Shown one piece after another: positions 46,427 through 58,500 of a stretch of DNA of 64,000 bases. A model generated the notes under the pieces. That model made no database searches. It was not told the origin of the DNA and saw only the letters and a list, made by a program, of their open reading frames with translations. The position numbers and the translations under genes were made by a program. Numbering within the stretch: position 1 is the first letter of the stretch; each line of letters begins with the position of its first letter. Origin of the DNA: Cyanophora paradoxa (lineage: Eukaryota; Glaucocystophyceae; Cyanophorales; Cyanophoraceae). The stretch lies in assembly GCA_004431415.1 (NCBI GenBank), contig QPMI01000435.1, positions 124,001 to 188,000 of the forward strand, in the 5' to 3' direction.

Positions 46427-48405
46427 ATGCAGCTAGAATCTCTGCCCTTCGATGTCGGTATACGCCCAGAAACGATCATGCAGCTGGAATCTCTGCCCCT
46501 CGACGTGCTTGCGCACATAGCGGGCTGCTTGACGACCTTTTCCGACGTGCTGAACTTCGCATCGGCCTGCAAGGCGCTGCGGGCGGCCGCGGCGGCGGCT
46601 GAGGTCGCTCTGCGGGTTACGGCCGCTCGGGAGCTCGGCCCGGAGATGCTCGAGCGCAGCTTGAGCACTCTGCGCCGGTTACGCGTCAACATCGCGGCTC
46701 TTGACGCGCGCGAGACTACGCTTACAGCCGGTGACCGATACGCTTGCTTTCGATCGTTCGCGCGCGGGCGGATTATTGAAGTTCGAGCGCGCAGCGTCGC
46801 TGGAAGTCCTGGCGGGGCAGCAGCGGCTGAAGTGCCTGCTGGCGGCGGATCTGCGCGGCGGTGGCGAGATCACGCTGCCCGCGTCGCTCGAGAGCCTAGG
46901 GGGCACCACGAAGCTCCTCGTCTGCGCGGCGCCCGCGTCCCTTCGCGTCGTGGCGGCCGTGAACGCGAAGTGGGACCAGCCGCTCCTCGAGCGCCTCCGC
47001 GAGGCCGCCCGGGTTCGAGGCCCTCGCCCTTCCTCCCGCTCCCTTCGTTGTTCGCGCGCGAACGCGGCTCCCGCGCAGGGCCGCTGCCAGTTCCTCTTCC
47101 TCGGGGGCGCGCGCATGACGGAGGGCGCCCTGCGGGAGCTCCCGGCGCTCTTCGCGGAGCTGCCGGCGCTGCGGGCGGTGGACGTGACGTGCGCGGAGCA
47201 GCGGGTGGCGCGGGAGGTCCGCCGCGCGCTCGCCGCCCTCGAGCGGGACGTCCTCGTGCTGGACATGGAGTTCCAGCACGCCCGCAAGTCCTTCGACGCC
47301 CACGTCCGGCCCCACGTCGGCGCGCCCGCCTTCCGCCCTTTTGAGCTTCTTCGTCCCGCTGAGGGCCGCGGCGCGCAGGCGCGGAGGTGACGAGCCTGGC
47401 GCTGGCGGCGGCGAACGGGCACAAGCACGCGCTGCTGCATTTGGCGGCGGAACGCGGGGACGGCGAGTGCGTGCGGTGGCTCCTGCGCGCCGGCGCCAAC
47501 GCCCTCGCCAAGGACGACGCCGGCTGCACGCCCCTGGTGCGCGCGGGCCCGCTGCCGCTCCTCTGCGAGGGGAGCGAGGCGAGGGCGGCGGGGGTAGTTT
47601 GTGGCGGCGGAGGTGGGGCACGCGGGGGTCGTGGACGTGCTCGCGCGGCACGCACCGGCCTCCATCGAGAGCCGCAACCACAACCTCGAGACCCCCCTCT
47701 ACATCGCCGCCCTGTCCGCCCCCCCCCCGCCCCGCCCCGCCCCAGTGAGATTCGAGCGCGCCCTTACGGCGGCGCAGGAAGGGCCACCTGGCGGCTGTGA
47801 GGACGCTGCTGGGGCGCGGGGCGGCGGTGGACGGGTCCGACTGGAACGGCTGGTCCTGCCTCCAGGCCGCCTGCATCAACCGCAACCACCACGCCGAGGC
47901 CCGCCGCGCCCCTCCCGCCGCTGCCGTACCCCCCTCTCTGACCCCTCCTCCCCCAGGTCGTGCGCGAGCTCATCGACGGGGGCGCGGACGTCGCGGCGCC
48001 CAACCGCTACGGGACGACCGCGCTGGTGCAGTGCTGTACCCTCCGCGCTGCTCCCCCCCGGGGGGCTCGGGGCTGAGGCGGGGGCCGGGGCAGCACATCG
48101 CGGCGCGCGGGGGCTTCGGGGAGGCGGTGCGGCTGCTGGTGGACGCGGGGGCGCCCGTCGACGCCCGCGACGAGTCCGGCCACGCCCCGCTCGACCGTGC
48201 CCGCCCCTCCACAAGCCCTCTTTCTCTTCTTCTTCTTCTTCTTCGTCTCACCGGAGCGCGCGCAGTGTGCAAGTCGGAGGAGATCGCCGCTCTGCTGGTC
48301 TCCCGCGGGGCCGTCCCCGCGCCGCCCGCGCCCGCCTCGCGCTCGAAGCGGCGCCCGCGGCCCCCCGCGCCCCGCGGCGCCGGCCGCCGCAACGCCCCCG
48401 GCTAG
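46427..48405 (+). CDS. F-box / ankyrin-repeat protein
   Basis: Start ATG 46427. The N-terminus contains an F-box: LESLPLDVLAHIAGCLTTFS, then DVLNFASACKALRAAAAAAE. A middle region follows (RLKCLLAADLRGGGEITLPA; ELPALRAVDVTCAEQRVARE). Ankyrin repeats are split over several exons from about 47387: HALLHLAAERGDGECVRWLL, VAAEVGHAGVVDVLARHAPA, GHLAAVRTLLGRGAAVDGSD, ELIDGGADVAAPNRYGTTAL, GFGEAVRLLVDAGAPVDARD, SEEIAALLVSRGAVP. The C-terminus is basic and Pro-rich. A 51-bp in-frame tandem duplication (46407 and 46458) gives two successive MQLESLP starts. Probable SCF substrate receptor using ankyrin repeats for binding (inference). Confidence 0.72.
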
Positions 48406-48675
48406 GCTCTCCCGTCCCGCGACGCGTCAATGCGTGTCGCTTGTATTTGATCGTGACACGTAATGTTCGCTAGCGGCTAGCTAGCAGCACATCAGTGGTT
48501 TACGCTGGGCGACACTGCGTAGGCTACTATCGAAAGATCGAGTTCTTTGTATCGGTCGAGTACTAGTGCGGTCCTTGCCCGAAGGCCCGATATATTACAT
48601 TCCTGATATGTTACATTAGTTGCATGTCGCTGTATGATGCAGCAGTACTGTAGCTAGCGAGAGAAACGGCCGACG

Positions 48676-50062
48676 TCAGCCGAGGTGGGTGCGCAGAAAC
48701 TGCAGGGTCCAGTCCCTGCACGCGCGGGGGCCGCGGCCGGGCCGGCGTCAATTGGCCGCTGGAGGCGGGGGGCGCGGGGGGCACCAGGCGAGGAGGGCGT
48801 CGTTGGGGTTGTAGGCCGAGGACGACTCATCCTGCCCGCGCGCGTGAGTGGCGGGCGGGCCGGAGCGAGCGGCGGGCCAGCGCTGCGCTGCGCGGCGCGA
48901 GCGAGCGCACCGCGAATCCGTTCTGCGAAGCGTAGAGCTGCATCTGGCACTTGGAGGCACTGCGCGCGGCGCCGGCGTCGGCGCGCGCGGGGCCCGAGGG
49001 CTGGCGGGCGGCCGCATGCGCACGGGGTGGTGACGACGCGCTCGGAGAGCTGCGCGAGCTCCTGCGAGGGGAAGACCGACCCCGACTCTTTGTCCGCGCG
49101 CGAGATGTGCACCTGTGCCACACTGAGAGCGCGCGGCGCCGGCCGGGCGCGCGCGCCCGCCGGACCAGCGTCGGGCAGGCGAGGGCCTCGAACTTGCAGT
49201 CCGCGGGGGGCAGCGCGTAGTAGGACACGATCGCCGAGAGGGGCTGGACCGCCGACTTCGCGGCGATGCACTGCGGCGAGCTCAGCGGGCCGGAGCAGGC
49301 GGCCGGCGCGGCAGAACGGACCAGGGCCGCCTCCCCGCCGATGCCGAACCCCACGATCGCCGCGCGCTGGATCTTCTCGGCTTTCACCAGGTACTCGACG
49401 CACGCGGCCGCGTCCTCAGCCTAAACGTACGCGTGCGCGAACGCGCCCGGCCATGACCAGATTTCGAACGCGCATGCGCATGCGCAGCGAAAGTTGGGGC
49501 GCTCACCAGAAGCTCCCGCGCGCGCTCCTTGTTCCCGCCCTGGCTCTGCGCACGCCAAAACGCAACGTAGATGGCGCAACGACGCGAATCTTCAAGCGCG
49601 CACAGCGCGCCTCTGTATGACAAACTTGCGGGCTGATGGCGATGAAACCCAGGCCTGCCGGGATTCAGTGCACTCCCCGGGATTCAGTGCACTCGTGCAC
49701 TCGCCTGCAAGACGCTCGAGGGTCGTCCGCCGTGCTTCAGTGCACTCTGCGCTCGTCTTCAGTGCTCGTCTTCAACCCCCACAAGAGCGGAACGGCCGCG
49801 CTCGCGTACGCGCGGCTTCAGTGCCGCGCGAACGCGAGCGCGGACTGCGGCCGCCGAAAAGGGCGCGCGCCCTCAAGTACGACAACAGCGGAAAGCGGTG
49901 AAGACGGCTCCATGGGGGGATAAAGCACGCTGTCGATGGTCCGCTGGCCTGTCTGCGGAGGGAGCGATCAGCGCGCAGGGCTCGCGGCGGGAACGATAGC
50001 CGCGGCACCTTCACGCTCACGACGCGCGGCGTCCAGTCGCCCATCGGTGAGTCCTTCCACAT
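48676..50062 (-). CDS. dienelactone hydrolase-family protein, probably catalytically inactive
   Basis: Exons give MWKDSPMGDWTPRVVSVKVP, then TIDSVLYPPMEPSSPLSAVV, WRAQSQGGNKERARELL, EKIQRAAIVGFGIGGEAALV, SAIVSYYALPPADCKFEALA, VHISRADKESGSVFP, CQMQLYASQNGFAVR, SSAYNPNDALLAW and TLQFLRTHLG before the stop at 48676-48678. Order and spacing match the alpha/beta-hydrolase fold of dienelactone hydrolases. In that family the nucleophile is Cys in GxCxGG and the His lies in an HGF-type motif. Here the nucleophile motif is GFGIGG (Cys to Gly) and the His position is Asn (SQNGF). The Asp region (SRADKES) is retained. A binding or structural role is therefore more likely than hydrolysis (inference). A 29-nt intron (49953-49981) is required to keep frame near the N-terminus. 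Confidence 0.62.
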
Positions 50063-50352
50063 CGTGGAGCGGACAGAAGGCCAAAGTTAGCGTACCCCTA
50101 TCCACAAGCTACTGCTTAGCTGCAAGCGGCGGCGTTGGAAGCGCGCGGCTTTGCGGGGCCGAGGAACGGCTTGTAGAAGAGCAGCTATAACGTCTTTGCC
50201 TCTCGGAACAGCTCGACCAGTCTTCTGGGCGGTTCCTTTTGTCAGGGGTCCGCGTCAAGCCGCGTGGGCGGCGGTCTTGCGTGAACCGCGTATCGTCGCC
50301 TCCGTCGTCCGTGGCGGTCGCTGCGGCCGCCGACAAGTGAAGGAGCCAGGCG

Positions 50353-53300
50353 ATGCTCTCGGGGTGCTTCGGACGCTCGTCGTCGAGCAAGCGAAAGTCG
50401 CCCACGAAGGAGAGAATCGCTGGTGTGGGCCCCGGAGATCCTGCGCTCGATGGATCGGCCGGCCCCTCGGCGCGAGCCTTCGGCGCGCGCGACCCGATGG
50501 AGGTCGACGTCCTCCCACAGGCTCAACCGCAGTACATGCCTCCGCAGGCTCTGAGCCAAGCACAGCCCCCGCCGCTCCCGCCGCAGCCCGCATCCTCCCA
50601 GCAGCGCCCGTATGAGTTCCAGCGGGCGGACTCGTACTCACAGGTGCCCCGGCCGATGCCGCAGCGCACTGCCAGCAACTCTAGCTTTGTGCGAGGTGAG
50701 CGTATGCATTGCGTTAGGCCCGCCGCGCAGCGGAGTGACGCCTGTTCGCTCAGCCCCCATAAGCCCCGGCACCGAGATCTTCGTCTGGGGAATGAACGAC
50801 TCGGGGTGCGCGCGCGCCCCTGCGTCTCTTGTCGCCCGACGCGGCCCCGAGACGCGCGCGCAGGCAGCTCGGCTTCGCCTCGTCGGACCTGCAGGAGTCT
50901 CCGCAGCCCCGCCTGCTGCCGACCGTGCGGGACACCGGCCTGAGCATCATCGACGCCGCCGCCGGCTCCGTCCACACCGTTCTCCTCACCGGTGCGTCTC
51001 CTTCTGCCGCCCCGCCGCACCGAAGGAGCCCGCCGGCGCTCACCGGGGGCGGCCGGGGCGCGCGCGCAGCCTCCGGGGAGGTGCACGGCTTTGGGAGCAA
51101 CGAGAACGGGCAGCTGGGGGCGGAGGCGGCCGGAGAGGAGGCGAACGCGCGGCGGGAGGTGCCCACGCCACTCCACGTCCACGCCCTCGAGTCCCAGCGC
51201 GTCCTGCAGGCCCGCCCCGCCCCCGCCGCCCCTCCGCCGCCCCTCCGCCGCCTCCGAACGCCTCGCAGGTCGCCTGCGGCGAGACGCACACAGCCGTGCT
51301 TCTCGACACGGGCGTCGTCGCCACCTGGGGCGCCGGCGAAATCGGCCAGGCGCGCCCGCCCGCCCCGCCCGCCAGCACGCCCGCCGCCCGCCCCGCGGCG
51401 CTGAGATTGGGGCGCTGCGCAGCTGGGGATCGAGGGGGCGGCGGCGACGCGGAACCCGCCGCGGATGGTGAAGTCGCTGAAGGGCAAGTTCGTCGTGCGG
51501 GTCGCCTGCGGCTCCTACCACACTCTCTTCCTCACCGCCACCGGCGAGGCGCGCGCCCCGGCGCCGCCCGCAGCCCCGCCGCGATCCGCTGAGGCGGCCG
51601 ACAGGTGTACGGGTGCGGGCAGAACAGCTACGGGCAGATCGGGACGGGGGCGAAGGACGCGAACCCGGTCTTCGTGCCGGCGCTCGCCAAGGGCCTCTGG
51701 GGCAAGCCCGTGACGGGGATCGCGGCCGGGGAGGCCCACAGCGTCTGCGTGACGGCCGGCGGGGTGGTGCACGCGTGGGGCCGCAACCGGAGCGGCCAGC
51801 TGGGGCTGGGCGACCAGGCGGACCGGACCGTGCCGACGCCCGTGCGGGACCGCGTGCTCGCCGGCGAGCGCGCCACGCACGTCGACTGCGGCGGCGACCA
51901 CAGCATCGTCGTCTGCCAGTCCGGCCGCGGTGCGCCGCCCCCGCGCCCCCCGCACCTCTTCCCCCCGGCTCAGCCGGCGCCGCAGTCTTCTGCTTCGGGT
52001 GCTCGATGGGGGGCCGGATCCGGCAGAACTCGCCGCGGCTGATGGGGGAGCTGGAGGGGCGCACGCGGGGCCGGCCGGTGGCGGGGGCGGCGGCCTCGGC
52101 GCACACGTACGCGGTGCTGACGGACCAGCGGGAGGTGTACGCCTTCACGTGCGAGATCCCCGTCCAGATCCGCCAGCTCCACGAGCTCTCCGGCCGCGGC
52201 GCCTCCGCCCTCGCCTCCGGCGCCGCCCACACCGTCTGCGTCTGCGCCTCCCCCGCCGAGCCGGCCCCGCCGGCGGCGGCGGCGGCGGGCCTCGCGGGGC
52301 CGCCCTCGCGCGCCGGCTCGCACTCGTCGGTGGCCCTCCAGCCGCCCTGGGCGCGTCTCGTGGGGCTCCCCGTGCTGGACGCCGCCAGCCTCGGCGCGCT
52401 GCTGCAGGAGGCGGCGGCGCGGCGGAGCCCCGCCGGCCTCCTGCGCGCCATGCACCAGACGCTCCCCGTGCCGGCCCTCGTCAACGGCTCGTTCCTGCGG
52501 TGCAAGCCCAACGGGGCGGCCGAACCGATGTGGGGCGGCCTCGACCTCGCCGCCGTCTCCGAGTGCGCCCGCCCGCCCGCCCGCCCGCCCGCCGGCCCGC
52601 CCGCCCGCCTGAGCCTGTGGCAGCTTCTACGTGGCGGTGATCCGGCTGGACTCGGCGGAGGCGATCCGGGCGCTCGAGTCCGACCTGGACCGGCTCCTCG
52701 CTGCGCTGGAGCCGAACGCGCGGGGGATGGACGACCCCGAGACGCTGCGCGCGCTGCTCTTCCTCCTCCACAACCCCATGCTCCTCGAGACGGCCCGCAA
52801 CGCCCAGATCCTCCGCCGCCTCTTCGAGACCATCGAGGGCCTCCCCAAGCCCGCCCAGGCCCGCCCCGCCCCGCCGCGCGCAGCCTTTCTCTCTCCGCCC
52901 TCTCTGAGCGCGCTCTTCCGGCGGCGCAGTCGCACCTGATCAACTGGTGGGCGACGTACCCCCAGGAGGCCTTCTCCCGCCTCCTCAAGGTCCCCGCCCC
53001 CCCTCCGGCTGCCCCAGCGCGGCGGGCTCGCCGACCGACGCCGGCGGCAGGTGTGCCACTCGTTCCTGAACCTGGCGTACCGCGCCGGCGTCTCCTACAA
53101 CCATCTCGACCCCGCCATCGTCTACTGCTGCAAGGCCCGCCCCCACGCGTCTCCTCCCGCCCGCCCGCCCCGATCCGATCCGAGCCGCCGGCGCAGGTGA
53201 TGCAGCTGCTGCACATGGCGAACGAGAAGGGGCGGGTGGTGCCGTACGCGCGCTTCTACAACGACCTGATCTCGCGCAAGTTCAACCTGCGGGAGGACTA

Positions 53301-55280
53301 CCCGCGGTGGCGGTCGCGGCAGTACGCGTTCGCCTTCTGCCACTACCCCTTCCTCCTCGACGTCGCCACCAAGTCCGAGGTCCTCCACGCCGAGGCCTCC
53401 CTCCAGGCCCGCCCGCACCCCCGGCCCCGGTGGCGCCGTACCCCGCCTTGACTCGCGGGGGCAGATGGAGTCGGAGATCCAGTACTCGCTGATCGACGCG
53501 CTGCGGCGGCACCAGCCCGTCTTCATGCCCTTCCTCGTCCTGGAGGTCCGGCGCCCCTACCTCATCCACGACGCCCTCAACGGCCTCCTCTCCCTCTCCC
53601 CGCGCGGTGCCGGCCCCGCCGCCCCCTCCCCGTCTACCCGCCCGGCTCACCTGTAGCCCCCTTGCAGACCTGAAGAAGCCGCTGAAGGTGGCGTTCGCGG
53701 GGGAGGAGGCGGTGGACGCGGGCGGCGTCCGCAAGGAGTTCTTCCAGCTCGTCGTCCAGGTCCGGGGCGGGCGCCCCCGGCAAACAGCGAAACGAGCTGA
53801 CGGGGGGCCGGCCGGGCCCGCTGCAGGTGATCTTCGACGCGCAGTACGGGATGTTCGTCGAGCACCCCGAGTCCCGCCACGTCTGGTGCCCGCGCCCCGC
53901 CAGGGGGGCGGGAGGGCGCGTGCAGGGCGCCGCTGACCGCCCCGCTCGCCCCGCCGGCGCAGGTTCAACGCGCACTCGTTCGAGAACGACTCCGAGTTCA
54001 TGCTCGTCGGCATCGTGCGCCCGCCCCCCGGCCGCTCTTCCCCGCCCCCGCCCCCGCCCCCTCGCCCGCCTGATCTGGGGGCAGCTGCTGGGGCTGGCGA
54101 TCTACAACGCGGTGATCCTGGACCTCCACTTCCCCCTCGTCGTCTACAAGAAGCTCATGCGCATCGCGCCCTCCCTCGAGGACCTCAAGGAGGCGCGAGC
54201 GAGCGAGCGAGCGAGAGGAGGGCTCGTAGTGGGGCCGGCGTGACGCCCGCCCCCCGCAGGTGAACCCGGCGGTGGGGAGCTCGATGCAGCAGCTGCTGGA
54301 GTACACGGGGGACGTCGAGAACGACCTCTGCCTCACCTTCGCCGTCCAGGAGGACTACTTCGGCGAGGCCCGCACCCGCCCCCTCGTTCGCCTCGCTTCG
54401 CCCTCCCCCTGACGCGCGCGCCCCCTTGCAGGTGCGGCAGCACGAGCTGAAGCCGGGCGGGGCGAGCATCCCCGTCACCGACAAGAACCGCGAGGGCGCG
54501 CCCGCGCCCCGCGCCCCCTCCTTCCGGCCTTTCCGGCCGGCCGCGCCTTTCCCCTCGCTCGGGCCGACGCGGGCGCGGGGCGCAGAGTACGTGGAGCTCT
54601 TCGTGAAGCACCGGCTGGTGACGAGCATCGCGCGCCAGTTCGAGGCCTTCGCAAAGGGCTTCCTCCTCGTCTGCGAGACCCCCGCCATGATGGCCCGCCG
54701 CCCCCGCCCCCGCCTCTCCCTCAGCTTCTGCCGCTCACGCCGCCGCGCAGCTCTTCCGGGCAGAGGAGCTGGAGGCCCTGATCTGCGGCTCGGCGGAGCT
54801 CGACTTCCGGGAGCTCGAGAAGGCGTGCCGCTACGACGGGGGGTACACCCCCGAGACCCCCGTCGTGCGCTGGTTCTGGGAGTTCGTCCACGCCATGTCC
54901 ACCGAGGAGAAGGTCCGCGGGCCCAGGCCCTTTCTCTGCTCCGCGCCGCGCCGGGCAAGACCTGACCTCGGGCCCGGGCCCGGCGCCGCAGAAAGCGCTG
55001 CTGATGTTCGCGACGGGGTCGGACCGGTCGCCCATCCGGGGCCTCGGCTCGCTGCCCTTCGTGGTGCAGCGGCAGGGCCCCGACACGGAGCGCCTCCCCA
55101 CCGCCCACACCTGCTTCAACGTCCTCATGCTCCCCGAGTACCGCACCCGCGAGCGCCTCCGCGAGAAGGTCCGCCCCGCGTTAACGTCGGGCGCGCTGCC
55201 CCGCGCCCGGCGTCTCCGGTCTCACGCCCCCGCAGCTGCTGACGGCCATCTGCAACTGCACCGGCTTCGGCCTCAAATGA
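50353..55280 (+). CDS. HERC-like E3 ubiquitin ligase: RCC1 repeats plus HECT domain
   Basis: Start ATG 50353 (MLSGCFGRSSSSKRKSPTKE), then a Pro/Gln-rich linker. RCC1-type blades follow: EIFVWGMNDSG, EVHGFGSNENGQLG, VVATWGAGEIGQ, QVYGCGQNSYGQIGTGA, VVHAWGRNRSGQLGLGDQAD, plus the VACGETHTAVLL and VACGSYHTLFLT signatures. A helical middle region contains LINWWATYPQEAFSRLLK. The HECT domain begins near 53450: LKKPLKVAFAGEEAVDAGGV-RKEFF, IFDAQYGMFVEHPESRHVW, FENDSEFMLVGI, LGLAIYNAVILDLHFPLVVY, VNPAVGSSMQQLLEY, YVELFVKHRL. The catalytic Cys is in LPTAHTCFNVLMLPEY (near 55110), and it ends LLTAICNCTGFGLK at 55280. It forms a thioester with ubiquitin and transfers it to substrates. GC-AG introns include 53135-53196, 53407-53464 and 54368-54431. 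Confidence 0.88.
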
Positions 55281-55593
55281 GGGGCAGGAGCGGACCGCGT
55301 CCGAGCTTGCTAGGTAGCCGTAGGGCGAGGAGGAGTGCACAGGCCCCGAGATCGTTTGATTAGACGTCAGTCGACCCGCTGCGGCTGTAGGCCAGCCGAT
55401 AAGCCAGTAGTTATAATTACTAGCCCTAGGCCCATGTATATTCATATTCCACTTGCACTGAATCCCAACGAACGGACGCTCCCAACGCCTGCGAGCGTTC
55501 AAGTGCCGGCGCCGGCGCCGTGACATCGCGTGCGAATTCGAATCATGATCAGGTGAATGTCATTGGATACGAACAAGCCGAAGCGGCGAGGGG
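55281..55593. other. convergent intergenic region
   Basis: Lies between the 3' ends of the HECT ligase and the leishmanolysin-type gene. AT-richer sequence near 55400-55450 could hold cleavage/polyadenylation signals, but none is assigned. Confidence 0.4.
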
Positions 55594-58500
55594 CTATCTC
55601 TGCCGTCTGCTGGAGCTCGAGCCACCCTGGGGGAGGGGCCGGCCGCCCCCGCCCGGGGTGACCGCGCGGGCGCCTCCGGCGGGGGCCGGGGCGGCCTCGG
55701 CGTCCGAGGGGGGCCGCAGCTGCACGGCGGGGGCGGCGACGGCGGCGACGGGCACGGGCATGAAGGGCGGGAGGGCGACGCCGGCGCCCCCGCCGGGCCC
55801 CGCGGGGCTCACCAGCACCGTCGCCCCCGCGTTCGCCGCCGAGGCCAGCGGCGCCTGCCCAGAGGCGTACCCCTGCTCCCACTGCCGCTGCGCCGCGAAG
55901 AGGTCGCGCTCGGCCGCAGAAGAGGGCCCCGCCCGCCGCCCCTGCCCGCCCCGGCCCCGCCGCGCCGCCCCCGCCCCGCGCCGCCCGCCCTCCTCGTCCT
56001 CCTCCTCCCCCTCCCCCTCGTCCGTCTCCTCCCCCGCCACCGTCTGCGGCGGGGCGTGAGGGGGGGCGGGAGCGGCGGGGGTACGGGGTCTCGGACGCGG
56101 GCGGCGCGGGCTAGGAGGGCGGCCTGGTAGCGGTTGCGCTCGCGCTCCATCGCGAGGCGGTTGCTCAGGTACCGCCCTGCGCCCCGTCAGACGAGGGGGA
56201 GGGGCGGGGGAGGCGCGGGCGCTGGGGGCGGGCCGAGGGTGAGGACGAGGATGACGGCGGCGGCGAGCGTCGCCACCGCCGCCGAGGCCGCCAGCGCCAC
56301 CGTGATCGGGCCCCCGTACCTGGCCCCGCCGAGACCGGCCCCCCGTCGGGCCGGGCCACGGGGGGAGAGATGAAGCGGCGCAGCGCACTTGTCGGAGTTG
56401 AAGACGGTCTTCTGCTCCCAGAAGGAGAGGGGTACCGCCTCGAAGGAGCCCGACCACCAGCCGGCTGAGCAGGGGGATGGTGTTAACGGACGAGGGGGTA
56501 CGGGGCGGGAGGCGGGCGTGGCGCACTCCGGTTGCAGACGCCGCCGTTGTAGCGGTCAGGGCAGTAGGCTGCGGACCCCGGAGCGCGTTGGAGCGGGCGG
56601 GGGAAAGCGGGGCCGGCGGGGATCGAACCCTCGTTGCAGGAGTCGCCGCCCCAGGCGGGAGGGCACACGCACTGGCCCTTGACGCAGTTGCCGCGGCCGG
56701 AGCAACGCTCGGGGCACTGCGCCGGCGTCAGGGGCGGGTGTGGGGCCGATGCGGCGGGGGGGAGAAGCGCGCCTCGTGGCGGGTGATGGGGAGGTCGTCA
56801 CACATCTCCGCGTACGGGGGGCACACCAGCTCGCCCACGTACCCCGGGGGCGCCTTCGCCGGGCCCCCCGCCCACGGGCAGTCGATGGTCTGGTCCTGCA
56901 GCTGCGCCCCGCGCTCGCCGGGGGTACCGGGGGCGGGCGGGCGGGCGGGCAAGGGGGGTGGGGGGGTACCTTGACGCGGAGCTGGCCGCCCTCGCAGGAG
57001 TAGCCGAAGCAGCCCGTGTGCTGCGACGTCGCGAAGCCGTCCACCATCTGTACCCCCCGCGGCCGTCAGCGAACAGCGGGCAGCGGGGCGGGCGGGGGCA
57101 GGGGCGCGCCAGGCCCTTGGTCTCGAAGCAGCGGCAGGAGGGGCAGTAGACCTCGCCCAGAGAGTTGAGGGCGGGGGCGTTGTGCGGGCTCCGGCAGTCC
57201 GTCGTCCGCCCCGAGGAGCGCACGTTGAACGACTGGTACAGCGGGCAGAAGTCCGCGAACTCCATGCCCCCCCGGTCGTCGTCCCCGAAGTACTGGAACT
57301 CGGGGGGCACCGGCCTCCCCTTCCTCCGGTGGTTGTAGATGAAGCAGTTCGCCTGCGTCAGCCTGCGCCGGCCTCAGCCGCGGGGGGCGGGGCACAGGAG
57401 GGGGAGGAGGGGGCGGGCCGGTTGTGGGAGCAGGCGTCGTCGCCGGACTTGGTGCAGAAGTACTTGGGGTTGACGCTGACGGGGGCGCTGGGCGGGCCCG
57501 AGAGGCAGCGGTCCTGGACGAAGGCGCAGCCGGCGTTGCGGCCCCAGGCGAGGGGCTCCGAGACGGTGTAGTTGACCCAGTACCAGCCCGAGTCCTCGAA
57601 GAGGGCGAGGGTGATTGGGGAGAAGACGGGGCTGGGGGAGGCGGAGCCGGTCATGATCTCCTCGAGGAAGACGCGCTTCTCCCAGTGGGAGCCGGCGGTG
57701 GACTCGCCGCCCTGGTTCTCCAGCAGCGCCCCCGGCAGGTCCGGGCACCCGAAGTGCCGCCGCACCTCCCGCTGCACCGCCGGCGTCACCACCGCCTGCG
57801 CCGCGTCAGAGACAAACAAGGCGGGGGCGGGGCGGGGCGGGGAGAGGGGCGGGGCGGGGCGGGGCGGGGCGGGCCAGGCTGGAGCCGACGGTGCCCTTGA
57901 GGGTGACCTCCTTGACCACGTTGTCGTACCCCCTGCACCGGGGTATCCGTCAGACTCGCGCGGAGGGGCGTGGCGAGGGGCGGGCGGGGGCGGGGGCGCC
58001 TGGCGGTGCCGGTGGCGGGGTCGAGGAAGCGCTTGAAGGACTTGCTCGTGAAGCCCATCGCGTGCAGGATCTCGTGGATCGTCACCGAGACCTGCCCCCG
58101 CCCCGGCCTAGCCTCAGCGGGGCGGGGCGGGGGGCGGGGCGGGGGGTACGCGCCTGCTCCTCCCACATGTCCTCGGCGAGGGAGAGCATGTTGGGGCCGA
58201 TGTTGACGTACCCCGCCAGCGGCCGCCCGTGCTGGTCCTCCTGGCACCACTGCGCGTACGCCAGCGTGCCCCTGCGCCCCGCGGGGCTCGCCCGGGCGCC
58301 GGCGCAGTCGCAGCGCGCGGGCGGCGGCCGCACTGGTTCGTGGGGTACGTGGTGACGTAGAGGAGGTAGTCGGCGGAGACGCCGATGCCGTCTGCGGGCG
58401 GGGCTCGGGCCCGGGCGGCTGGGAGTGGTCGGGCGGGCGGGGCGGCACTGGGCTCGAGGTGCGCGTCGGGGACGATGGCCTGCCCGCACATCGTCGTCGG

